From DASRBA01 sp036559665 (GTDB taxonomy: Bacteria > Myxococcota > Myxococcia > Myxococcales > Myxococcaceae), in NCBI GenBank assembly GCA_036559665.1, contig DATBSS010000110.1:1-6223 (forward strand): a DNA stretch of 6,223 bases, in the 5' to 3' direction. The notes beneath the pieces are model-generated. The model searched no databases. It was not told where the DNA came from and saw nothing but the letters and a program-made list of their open reading frames with translations. Each line of letters starts with the position of its first letter. The first letter of the stretch is position 1. The position numbers and the translations under genes are program-made. Of the stretch, positions 1 to 6,223 are shown one piece after another.

Positions 1-1
1 G

Positions 2-1048
2 AAGCTCCTGGTCTACGACCTGGGCGGCGGCACCGTCGACGTCTCGGTGCTGCACGTGACGGGGAACGTGTTCGAGGTGCTGGCCACCGGAGGGGACACC
101 TTCCTGGGCGGCGTGGACTTCGACAACCGGATCATCGACTACGTGCTGGAGACGTACCGGCAGGAGACGAAGACGGACCTGTCGCAGAACACGGTGGCGA
201 TGCAGCGGATCAAGAACGCCGCGGAGACCGCCAAGATCGACCTCACGCTGATCCCGAACGTGATGATCGAGCTGCCCTTCATCGACGAGCGGAAGGGCCG
301 GCCGGTGGACCTGCGGATCCCGCTGACGCGCGACCAGCTGAACAACCTCACCGAGGACCTGGTGGACCGCACCTTCGCCATCTGCGACCAGGTGCTGGCG
401 GAGAAGGGGATCGACCGGTCGGTGGTGGACGAGGTGATCCTGGTGGGCGGGCAGAGCCGGATGCCGCTGGTGCAGCAGAAGATCCAGCAGCACTTCGGCA
501 AGCCGCCGCGCAAGGGCGTGCACCCGGACGAGTGCGTGGCGCTGGGGGCGGCGCTGCTGGGGGATTCGCTGGAGAGCATCGACGCGGTGACGCTGCTGGA
601 CGCGCTCTCCATGCCCATCGGCTTCGCGCTGCCGTCGGGCCGGTTCAAGGTCATCATCGAGAAGAACTCGCGCATCCCGCTGGTGAAGAGCTTCCGCCTG
701 CCGGCGCCAAAGGAGCTGGGCGCGGAGTACATCGAGGTGGACATCTACCAGGGCGAGAGCGAGCTGGTGGTGGACAACGAGTACCTGGGCACGCTGAAGG
801 TGCCGGCCACCAGCGCGGGGAAGAAGATCGACTTCCGCCTGACCGAGGAGTGCCTGCTCCGGGTGACGGTGGAGGGAGAGAAGGGGCCGCAGCAGGTGGA
901 GTTGGCGACGCACGACACGCCGGATTCGCTGAAGAAGGCGCTGGAGGCGGACCTCGCCAGGCGGCAGCCGGCGGAGAAGCCCCTGGGCGAGGGGGCCAAG
1001 ACGCCCAGCCTGTTCTCCAGCCTGAAGCGGATCCTCGGGCGCGGGTGA
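2..1048 (+). CDS. Hsp70/DnaK-family chaperone, lid-less, 5'-truncated by window edge
   Basis: ATP-dependent cytoplasmic chaperone; 348 C-terminal residues are visible in a frame open to the left edge, so the start is missing. Numbering from the first full codon (base 2), the phosphate-binding motif DLGGGT is at residues 6-11, GGDTFLGG at 30-37, an AMQRIKNAAETAKI helix near 66-79, and ILVGGQSRMP at 146-155. The interdomain linker appears as VTLLDALSMP (196-205), and a beta-type substrate-binding domain follows to about residue 305. E. coli DnaK then has a helical lid of roughly 130 residues. Here only about 40 residues follow, rich in charge and Pro, ending in a short amphipathic segment (SLFSSLKRILGRG). 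By comparison with DnaK the full protein should be near 535 aa rather than about 640. The Thr matching DnaK's autophosphorylated Thr199 is residue 11. It is probably a specialised paralogue rather than the main DnaK, since no grpE or dnaJ is nearby. The SCP-2-like gene follows after 12 bp. Confidence 0.93.
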   Translation, partial: KLLVYDLGGGTVDVSVLHVTGNVFEVLATGGDTFLGGVDFDNRIIDYVLETYRQETKTDLSQNTVAMQRIKNAAETAKIDLTLIPNVMIELPFIDERKGRPVDLRIPLTRDQLNNLTEDLVDRTFAICDQVLAEKGIDRSVVDEVILVGGQSRMPLVQQKIQQHFGKPPRKGVHPDECVALGAALLGDSLESIDAVTLLDALSMPIGFALPSGRFKVIIEKNSRIPLVKSFRLPAPKELGAEYIEVDIYQGESELVVDNEYLGTLKVPATSAGKKIDFRLTEECLLRVTVEGEKGPQQVELATHDTPDSLKKALEADLARRQPAEKPLGEGAKTPSLFSSLKRILGRG

Positions 1049-1060
1049 GGTGAGGGTCCG

Positions 1061-1489
1061 GTGCCGGTGTTCCCGTCCAGGGAGTGGGCCGAGGCCGCCA
1101 TCGCGCTGTTGAACGCAGATCCAGAGACCGCGGAGGCTGGCGCGGGCTGGGACGGCGACTTCGGGGTGGTGATCGAGGCGGAGCCCGGGAAGCTGGCGGC
1201 CGCGTTCGTGGCGCACCTCGAGCCGGTGGATGGGAAGGTGAAGAAGTTCCGGGTGCTGAAGGATGCGGACGACCTGGAGGAGATCGAGCCGGCGTACCTG
1301 GCGCGGGCGCCGTACTCGGTGTGGAAGGCGCTGCTGCGCGGGGAGCTGGACCCGGTGGAGGCGGTGCTGCGGCGGAGGATCTCGATCCAGGGGAACGTGC
1401 AGCCGCTGATCGAGCGGGCGGGGCATAAGGGGATCGCGGAGCGGCTGCTGGAGAAGCTGGAGACGACGTTCGCGGACGAGGCGCGGTGA
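1061..1489 (+). CDS. SCP-2 sterol-transfer-like domain protein
   Basis: Small 142-aa soluble protein, recognised as an SCP-2-like (sterol carrier protein 2) fold. An N-terminal helix (SREWAEAAIALLNADPE) leads into a beta-rich core, then the family-typical run from YSVWKALLRGELDPVEAVL (85-103) to the RISIQGNVQPLIE strand-helix (106-118). A charged helix closes the protein. The length fits a stand-alone SCP-2 domain. SCP-2 folds hold a hydrophobic ligand such as a fatty acid, sterol or acyl-CoA, but the ligand here cannot be read from sequence. No signal peptide or membrane segment is seen, so it is presumably cytoplasmic. The GTG start is chosen because a purine-rich Shine-Dalgarno stretch (GAGGTGAGGG, 1047-1055 region) lies just upstream and overlaps the chaperone stop. 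It is the middle gene of a three-gene operon. Family assignment is from recall of sequence patterns, not an alignment. Confidence 0.75.
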   Translation: MPVFPSREWAEAAIALLNADPETAEAGAGWDGDFGVVIEAEPGKLAAAFVAHLEPVDGKVKKFRVLKDADDLEEIEPAYLARAPYSVWKALLRGELDPVEAVLRRRISIQGNVQPLIERAGHKGIAERLLEKLETTFADEAR

Positions 1490-1495
1490 GGAGGT
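1488..1495 (+). promoter_or_regulatory. Strong ribosome binding site deciding the start of the 93-aa gene
   Basis: GAGGAGGT is a near-perfect Shine-Dalgarno sequence with about 6 nt to the ATG at 1501. It overlaps the TGA stop (1487-1489) of the SCP-2-like gene, which suggests translational coupling. An in-frame GTG at 1486 would overlap the stop as GTGA, but it has no comparable site and would place this one inside the gene. The ATG is therefore preferred. Confidence 0.75.
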
Positions 1496-1500
1496 TCGAG

Positions 1501-1782
1501 ATGGGGCTGAGGGACGAGCTGAAGAAGCAGGCGCTGGCGCTGTCCCAGAAGGCGATGGAGAGGCTGTTCGCGGACGAGAAGCGGGCGCAGCAGATCGCCT
1601 CGGCCATCGGGAGCGTGCAGAAGGGGAAGCAGGCGCTGGACCGGGGGCAGGACCAGATCATGCACGCGCTCAGCTTCGCCACCCGGAGCGACTACAAGGG
1701 AGTGGGCAAGCAGCTCTCGGCGCTCAAGCGGCGGGCGAGGGAACTGGACGAGAAGTTGGCGGAGATGCTCGTCAAGAACTGA
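1501..1782 (+). CDS. Small charged alpha-helical protein, function unknown
   Basis: Not recognised as a named family. The 93-aa product is nearly all predicted helix, with no Pro or Cys and many Lys, Arg, Glu, Gln and Ala. One long helix covers about residues 2-30 and a central one about 31-60. After a short break with TRSDYKGVG (61-69) comes a C-terminal amphipathic helix with coiled-coil character (QLSALKRRARELDEKLAEMLVKN). There is no signal peptide or membrane segment, so it is likely cytoplasmic and probably oligomeric or a binding partner of another protein. The ATG is chosen for its strong Shine-Dalgarno site. An in-frame GTG at 1486 would add five residues (98 aa). It is the last gene of the chaperone/SCP-2 operon. 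No clear intrinsic terminator follows, so readthrough into the tRNA genes is possible. It is real rather than a chance frame: strong RBS, operon position and a coherent helical pattern. Confidence 0.8.
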   Translation: MGLRDELKKQALALSQKAMERLFADEKRAQQIASAIGSVQKGKQALDRGQDQIMHALSFATRSDYKGVGKQLSALKRRARELDEKLAEMLVKN

Positions 1783-1803
1783 AGCGCCGTGCGTCCTTCT
1801 CCG

Positions 1804-1833
1804 TTGACACCTCTGGGGGCTTTGGGGCACGTT
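1804..1833 (+). promoter_or_regulatory. Probable sigma-70-type tRNA promoter
   Basis: A perfect -35 hexamer TTGACA (1804-1809) is followed after 18 bp by CACGTT (1828-1833), a weak -10 element that keeps the key A and final T. The next bases (CGCCGCCCC) form a very GC-rich discriminator, as expected for stringently controlled stable-RNA promoters. Initiation near 1840 would leave a leader of about 12 nt before tRNA-Val. The -35 match and position are direct observations; activity is inferred. Confidence 0.55.
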
Positions 1834-1851
1834 CGCCGCCCCTTGAAGTAC

Positions 1852-1923
1852 GGGCGCATAGCTCAGCGGTAGAGCACTGCCTTCACACGGCAGGGGTCGT
1901 AGGTTCGAAACCTACTGCGCCCA
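1852..1923 (+). tRNA. tRNA-Val (anticodon CAC)
   Basis: A full cloverleaf folds by eye. The acceptor stem GGGCGCA (1852-1858) pairs with TGCGCCC (1916-1922), with discriminator A at 1923. The D arm is GCTC/GAGC. The anticodon stem CTGCC/GGCAG encloses loop TTCACAC with anticodon CAC at 1884-1886, reading GTG codons. The T arm GTAGG/CCTAC (1899-1915) carries loop TTCGAAA. The gene is 72 nt long and has a short variable loop. The 3' CCA is not encoded (TTTT follows), so it must be added after transcription. Confidence 0.96.
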
Positions 1924-1930
1924 TTTTCCC

Positions 1931-2004
<74 letters not shown>

Positions 2005-2107
2005 CTGGGTTTGGCTGGAATCTCCGTCGATTAGAAAGCCAGTGGCGTTCAGGGGCATTTGCAACCGTTCGCTCGCTGGCCGTTACGGCGCCGTTACGGA
2101 CGAGCCT
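2005..2107. other. Short gene-free stretch between tRNA-Arg and the convergent cyclase gene
   Basis: About 100 bp with slightly more A/T than its surroundings. No coding sequence or clear intrinsic terminator with a T-run is visible. The only distinct structure is the CCGTTACGG tandem repeat at 2080-2099. No second copy of the tRNA-Arg 3' end was seen in the window, so there is no positive evidence of an integrated element here. Confidence 0.6.
2080..2099. repeat. Tandem direct repeat CCGTTACGG x2
   Basis: Two identical 9-bp units, CCGTTACGG, at 2080-2088 and 2091-2099 are separated by CG, giving an 11-bp period. Each unit is nearly palindromic (reverse complement CCGTAACGG). The pair lies between the convergent tRNA and cyclase genes. 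It could be a protein site or simple slippage; only two copies are present. Confidence 0.5.
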
Positions 2108-5100
2108 CTACCCCGCCGCCAGGCGGGGCCCCGGAGCCGACACCTCCTCCAGTTGTTCCAACCGCCGCAGCTCGGCGCGGGCGCCGATCGCGGAGAGCAC
2201 CTCGCGCGCGCGGGCGGCGAGTTGGGCGCGTCGCTCCGGGAGCGCGGCCGCAGCGTCCAGCAGCGCCACGCCCAGTTCCCAGCGGTTCGGCGTCGCCTCC
2301 AGCAGGGCGATCGCCTTGTCGAAGATCGGCGCCGCCTCCGCCGGCCCCCTCTCCAGCGCCACCGCTCGCGCGGTGACCCGGAGCGCCGGGCCGCGCAGGT
2401 ATGGATACATCCGCCCGATCAGCCGCGCCTTGAACGCGCCGCGACGCACGATCCTCAGCAGTGCCCTGCGGGGTACCGACTTCGCGCCGTTCTCCAGCGC
2501 GAAGAGCGCCGCCTCCGCCGCGTCGACGAGGCCGATCTGGAGGAACGGCACCAGCACCTGGTACTTCCATACCGACGAGAACGCCGCGACCGCCGCGCGG
2601 GCCGCCTCCTCGACGTCTCCCTCGCGCACCGCCACCACGGCCAGGTGATTGAGCGCGGCGCACTGGTTGGCGAGGTCGTTCACCTGGACGCTCATCTCCA
2701 GCGCCTGGCACAGCTCGGGCCGCACCTCCGCCGCCGGCATTTCGCCCAGCAGGTACCGGCAGAACGGCACCCAGGCGTGCGCCCATGCCTGGTGCATCAG
2801 CGCGTTCACCTGCCGCCCCAGCGCGCCCATCTCCCGGTACAGTCCCTCGGCGGTCTTCAGCTCCGAGCGCAGGAAGTGGGTGGTCGCGTAGAGCATCAGG
2901 CTGGTCTGCGTCTCCCAGACGTCGCCCACGTGGCGCAGCACGCGCACCGCGTCCTCGTGGACCGGCAGTGCCCGCTGCAGCTCGTTGGCGAACGTCGCCT
3001 GGGTGGCCAGCCGGCTCTGGGCGACTCCTTCGGCGAGCTGGTCCTGCGCGCGCCGCGCCATCTCCAGCCCCTCCTCGCACGAGCGGCGCGACGCCCCCAG
3101 CAGCCCGGCGCCGAACAGCAGCGAGCCGTAGTTACTGTTCGCAACCGCCTGGCCGTACCAGGACTGCGATCGGTCGGCCATGTGCAGCGCCACCAGCACC
3201 GACCAGATCAATTTGTTCACGTCGACGAAGTAATAGATCTTGATCAGCGAGATCAGCGTCGAGAGCTGCTCCAGGTACTCCGGCAACCGACCCTCGGGCA
3301 CGCGCGGGAAGATCCAGGGGAGGACCTTCTTGATCCCCCGGATGAAGAGCAACCCCACCACGCGGAGGTAGAGCGACACCAGCGACCGCGGCACCGCCCG
3401 CCCGAGCAGCTTCAGCGCCCGTTCGAGCTGTTGGATGGCGCGGCCCGACTCACCCTTCTCCTGGAACGCTCGCCCCAGGCCGACGTGGATCTCCGCGCGC
3501 TCGAGCCGGTCGGGACCCTGCTCCAGGCACTCCTCGAAGAGGCGGATGGAATCCGGGTAGTTGCCCGCCTGCAGCAGCGTCTGCGCGCGCTCTCGCCGGA
3601 CCCGGCGGAGGACTCCCGGCTCCGCGGGTGAGCCCGGCCGCTCGAGCAGCTCGATCACGCACCGGTAGTGGTGGAGCGCGTCCTGGTTGGCGTACTGGGC
3701 GCGGGCGTTGCGAGCGGCCAGCAGCGAGTAATCCAGCCCCTTCTCCTCGTCGTTGCCGGCGAGGAAGTGGTACGCGAGCAGCCCCGCCGAATCGTCCAGG
3801 TTCCCGCTCGCCTGGGCTTCCAGGTGGCGCGCGAACCGACGGTGCAAGTCCTCGCGGCTGGAGACGAGCAGCGTGTTGTAGGCGACGTCGCGGATCACCA
3901 CGTGCTTGAACAAGCAAGTGACCGGCTCCTCCGCCTCCAGCACGATCAGCCCGAACGCGCCCAGGTCGCGGATGACGTTCCACAGCACCTCCCGGTTGAA
4001 TGCCTCCGGGAGCAACACCCGCGCCGCCTCCAGGGTGAACACCCTGCCGATGACGGAGGCAACCTTGAGGAGGGTCTGGTTCGCCTCCGGGAGGCGGTCC
4101 AGGCGCGCCAGCACCACATCCTGGATGGAGTCCGGGATGGTGATCTCGGAGAGGCTCTTCCCCAGCTCGCGCCGGCCGTCCTCGCCGCTGACCAGGTAGC
4201 CCTGCTCCAGCAGCGAGTGGACGATCGACTCCACGAAGAAGGGATTTCCCTGGGCCTTGCCCAGCACCATCTCCTCCAGCCCGATGTTGGGGATGGCCAG
4301 GCGCATGCGGGCGCGGAGGAAGACGCGGATGTCCTCCGGGCTCATCTGGTTCAGCTCGATCGCCTTGCACGAGGGCTGCGCCAGGAGCCGCTGGAGCTGC
4401 GGGTCCGGCCGGGACGTGGCCACCAGCAGGACGGGGACGGAGTGGATGCGGGCGGCGACGTGCTCGATCAGGTCGAGCGAGAGCTTGTCCGCCCAGTGCA
4501 GGTCCTCGAACAGCAGCAGCAGCGGCGTGCGGGCGGAGCGCTGGCGGATGAGCTCGAAGACGATCTGGAACAGGACCTCGTTCTTGCGCCGCGCGTCCAG
4601 CGCCCGTGTCTGCGCCTCCTCCTCCACGCTCAGGCCCACCATTCCAGCCACCACCGGCAGCCACTCCGGCCCCAGGCCCTCGACCCGCGCCAGCTCGTCG
4701 CGGATCTTCGAGAGCTGCACCTCGCGCGAGTCGAGGTCCAGGAGCTGGAAGAACCCCTTCAGCACCTCCTTCCAGGGGAAGAAGGGCGTGTACATCTCGT
4801 ATGGGTAGCAGGCGCCGCTGAGCACCTGCGCGCGGTGCCGGGGCGCGTCCTCCACCACCCACGCCGCCAGTCGCGACTTGCCGATGCCCGCCTCGCCGGA
4901 GAGCACGCACGTGCTGCCGCCCTCCCGGAACGCGGCCTCGGCGGTCTTGGCCAGGACGGCCAACTCCGCCTTCCGGCCGATGACCTCGCCCCGGCCCTCC
5001 AGCAGGACGGCGCGCTGCGGCCGCTTCCCGGCCTTGACCTCGTAGATCGGCACCGGGTGGTCGATGCCCTTCAAGGTGGCGTTGGCCAAAAGCGAGACCG

Positions 5101-6223
5101 ACGCGTCCTGCCGCACCTTCCGCTCGGTGTTGGCGTCGATCAGGATGCCGTCGTCGGCGCGGTAGGTGAGCAGCCGGGAGGCGAGATTCACCACCTCGCC
5201 CAGCGCGGTGTAGCCCTTGCGCGAGGAGGACCCCACGTTGCCGCAGTAGGCGGGCCCGGTGGCGATGCCGGCCTGGAGCTGGGTGAGGAACGGGAAGCGC
5301 GCCCGGAGCTCCATCACCTTGCCCGCCAGCCGGGTCGCGAGCAGCTCCTTGTTCTCCTGCGCGGTCGGCGCGCCGAAGAGGACGAAGAAGACGTCTCCCT
5401 TGTCGGTGAAGTCGGTCTGCAACAGCGTGCCGCCGTAGTCCCCCGCCTCGCGCTGGAGGAGCTCGTAGAACTGGTTGAGGTCGCCCCAGAGCGACTCCGC
5501 CGGGCCGCGGTGGTCCAGTCCGCCGCAGCGGACGAACAGGCAGGTGATGTCGCGGAAGTCGCCGATGTACTCCTGGTGACCGGTGGTCACCTTGGTGAAG
5601 AGCGCGGGCGAGAGCATCTGCTCGGCGCGCGCGGCGAGGGCGGCGTCGATCGCGGGCGGCGCGATCCTCCGGGCCTCCTTCGCCGCCGGCAGCGCGGAGA
5701 GCAGGAACGAGCCGCGGCGGGCCTCCCCCACCTTCCCTTCCGGGAGCAGCTCCCACAGCTCGGGGCTGGCGATCACCTCTCCGGCCTGCGCCTCCGCCTC
5801 GCCGAGCACCGCGGCGGAGAGCGGCGCGCCCGCGATCACCGGGTGCAGCCAGGTGGCGGTGCTGCCCAGCAGCAGCCGGTGGCAGTCGCCGAAGCCGAGC
5901 CCGATCCGCGACTGGACCCCGAACGTCTGCCCAAGGAGCTCCACCGGCCCCAGCCTGCGCAGTCGCCTCTGGATGGCGAGCGCGGAGGCTGCGGCGCGGT
6001 GGGCCACCTCGGCGTCGCTGCCCGGCCCCTCCACCTCGAAGCAGGCGAACACCGAGTCCCCGGCGAACTGGTAGACCACTCCGCCATGCGACTCGATGAC
6101 GTCGAGCACCGCGGTGAAGTATTCGGTGAGGAGTTGCCCCAGCGCGTCGAGGCCGCGCGGGCCGGCGGCGCTCAGTGAGACGACGATTGGGGTGAAGCCG
6201 GCGAGGTCGAGCAGCAGCGTGGC
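2108..6223 (-). CDS. sAC-like adenylate cyclase: tandem class III cyclase domains + STAND/AAA ATPase + TPR, 5'-truncated
   Basis: Predicted to make cAMP from ATP. 1371 residues are visible; the frame runs off the right edge with no ATG, so the start is outside. Numbering from base 6223: C1 is about 1-160, with LLLDLAGFT (Asp6) and FAGDS (Asp56) supplying both metal Asp. C2 is about 222-388, with Lys275 in TDKG, Thr339, Asn346 and Arg350 in YTALGEVVNLASR. C2 lacks the first metal Asp (LFVRC), so one split active site is expected. Thr339 matches the purine-specifying Thr of class IIIb cyclases. A P-loop NTPase follows (about 408-780): GEAGIGKS (443-450), Walker B LLLLFEDLHWAD (568-579), ATSRPD, and GNPFFVE, typical of AAA_16/STAND ATPases. 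Helical TPR-like repeats occupy about 828-1360. No transmembrane helix precedes the cyclase part seen, so it is likely soluble. The order matches mammalian sAC (ADCY10). The TAG stop is at 2108-2110. Convergent with the tRNAs; no partner gene is visible. Confidence 0.93.
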   Translation of the reverse strand, partial: ATLLLDLAGFTPIVVSLSAAGPRGLDALGQLLTEYFTAVLDVIESHGGVVYQFAGDSVFACFEVEGPGSDAEVAHRAAASALAIQRRLRRLGPVELLGQTFGVQSRIGLGFGDCHRLLLGSTATWLHPVIAGAPLSAAVLGEAEAQAGEVIASPELWELLPEGKVGEARRGSFLLSALPAAKEARRIAPPAIDAALAARAEQMLSPALFTKVTTGHQEYIGDFRDITCLFVRCGGLDHRGPAESLWGDLNQFYELLQREAGDYGGTLLQTDFTDKGDVFFVLFGAPTAQENKELLATRLAGKVMELRARFPFLTQLQAGIATGPAYCGNVGSSSRKGYTALGEVVNLASRLLTYRADDGILIDANTERKVRQDASVSLLANATLKGIDHPVPIYEVKAGKRPQRAVLLEGRGEVIGRKAELAVLAKTAEAAFREGGSTCVLSGEAGIGKSRLAAWVVEDAPRHRAQVLSGACYPYEMYTPFFPWKEVLKGFFQLLDLDSREVQLSKIRDELARVEGLGPEWLPVVAGMVGLSVEEEAQTRALDARRKNEVLFQIVFELIRQRSARTPLLLLFEDLHWADKLSLDLIEHVAARIHSVPVLLVATSRPDPQLQRLLAQPSCKAIELNQMSPEDIRVFLRARMRLAIPNIGLEEMVLGKAQGNPFFVESIVHSLLEQGYLVSGEDGRRELGKSLSEITIPDSIQDVVLARLDRLPEANQTLLKVASVIGRVFTLEAARVLLPEAFNREVLWNVIRDLGAFGLIVLEAEEPVTCLFKHVVIRDVAYNTLLVSSREDLHRRFARHLEAQASGNLDDSAGLLAYHFLAGNDEEKGLDYSLLAARNARAQYANQDALHHYRCVIELLERPGSPAEPGVLRRVRRERAQTLLQAGNYPDSIRLFEECLEQGPDRLERAEIHVGLGRAFQEKGESGRAIQQLERALKLLGRAVPRSLVSLYLRVVGLLFIRGIKKVLPWIFPRVPEGRLPEYLEQLSTLISLIKIYYFVDVNKLIWSVLVALHMADRSQSWYGQAVANSNYGSLLFGAGLLGASRRSCEEGLEMARRAQDQLAEGVAQSRLATQATFANELQRALPVHEDAVRVLRHVGDVWETQTSLMLYATTHFLRSELKTAEGLYREMGALGRQVNALMHQAWAHAWVPFCRYLLGEMPAAEVRPELCQALEMSVQVNDLANQCAALNHLAVVAVREGDVEEAARAAVAAFSSVWKYQVLVPFLQIGLVDAAEAALFALENGAKSVPRRALLRIVRRGAFKARLIGRMYPYLRGPALRVTARAVALERGPAEAAPIFDKAIALLEATPNRWELGVALLDAAAALPERRAQLAARAREVLSAIGARAELRRLEQLEEVSAPGPRLAAG
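2111..2128. terminator. Perfect GC hairpin at the end of the cyclase gene, possible terminator element
   Basis: CCCCGCC (2111-2117) and GGCGGGG (2122-2128) form a perfect 7-bp stem with a GCCA loop. It lies in the last cyclase codons, directly before the stop codon. It is placed to stop rightward tRNA transcripts or protect the cyclase mRNA 3' end. No T-run follows on either strand, so it is not a standard intrinsic terminator and may only reflect GC-rich coding sequence. Confidence 0.3.

Noticed and set aside
1486..1500. GTG at 1486 as the start of the 93-aa gene (GTGA overlap)
   Set aside because: It would bury the strong Shine-Dalgarno inside the gene. The ATG at 1501 has ideal spacing to that site.
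654..1830. Two long - strand frames (654-1682 and 745-1830) opposite the chaperone operon
   Set aside because: Ser/Arg/Pro-rich, no motif, and antisense to three well-supported genes.
2011..2042. Possible hairpin after tRNA-Arg (TTGGCT with AGCCAG)
   Set aside because: Only about five or six pairs including a wobble, with a loop of about 20 nt and no T-run. Too weak to call a terminator.
2042..3631. + strand open frame (529 codons) opposite the TPR region
   Set aside because: Arg/Gln/His-rich product without recognisable folds, antisense to the cyclase gene.
3450..5756. - strand frame (768 codons) overlapping the cyclase in another frame
   Set aside because: Gly/Arg/Pro/Ala-rich composition typical of an off-frame reading of GC-rich coding DNA. 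The cyclase frame holds all the motifs.
3668..6178. Long + strand open frame (836 codons) opposite the cyclase gene
   Set aside because: Its translation is low-complexity (Arg/Gln/Leu/Glu-rich) with no domain motif. The opposite strand encodes clear cyclase and ATPase motifs. It is a GC-rich shadow frame.

Overview
The window is very GC-rich and has strong G/C bias at third codon positions. It carries a lid-less Hsp70 paralogue and a very large soluble cyclase/ATPase/TPR fusion. That combination is typical of a large delta-proteobacterial genome, most likely a myxobacterium (Myxococcota). The assignment rests on gene content and composition, not on a database match.

Left block, + strand (1-1782): a compact three-gene operon. 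It begins with the 3' part of an Hsp70/DnaK-like chaperone whose start lies outside the window. An SCP-2 (sterol carrier)-like protein follows 12 bp later. Last comes a 93-aa, highly charged helical protein of unknown function, whose Shine-Dalgarno sequence overlaps the stop codon of the SCP-2 gene. The tight spacing indicates co-transcription. A chaperone, a lipid-binding fold and a small helical protein may work together, but that link is inference.

Middle (1783-2107): a likely stringent-type promoter, then tRNA-Val(CAC) and tRNA-Arg(CCT) in tandem, 7 nt apart, with neither CCA end encoded. A gene-free stretch of about 100 bp follows. It holds a small tandem repeat, and a perfect hairpin lies just beyond it, inside the end of the opposing gene.

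Right block, - strand (2108-6223): one gene, open to the window edge, converging on the tRNAs. The 1371 visible residues contain two class III nucleotide cyclase domains, a STAND/AAA_16-type P-loop ATPase and a long TPR-like helical C-terminus. This is the layout of mammalian soluble adenylyl cyclase (sAC, ADCY10). The active-site residues are split between the two domains as in sAC: two metal Asp in C1, and Lys, Thr, Asn and Arg in C2. The enzyme is therefore predicted to be an active adenylate cyclase with one catalytic site. The second, pseudo-symmetric site, where sAC binds bicarbonate, appears degenerate. The gene may couple ATPase/TPR-based sensing to cAMP production by a signal other than bicarbonate.
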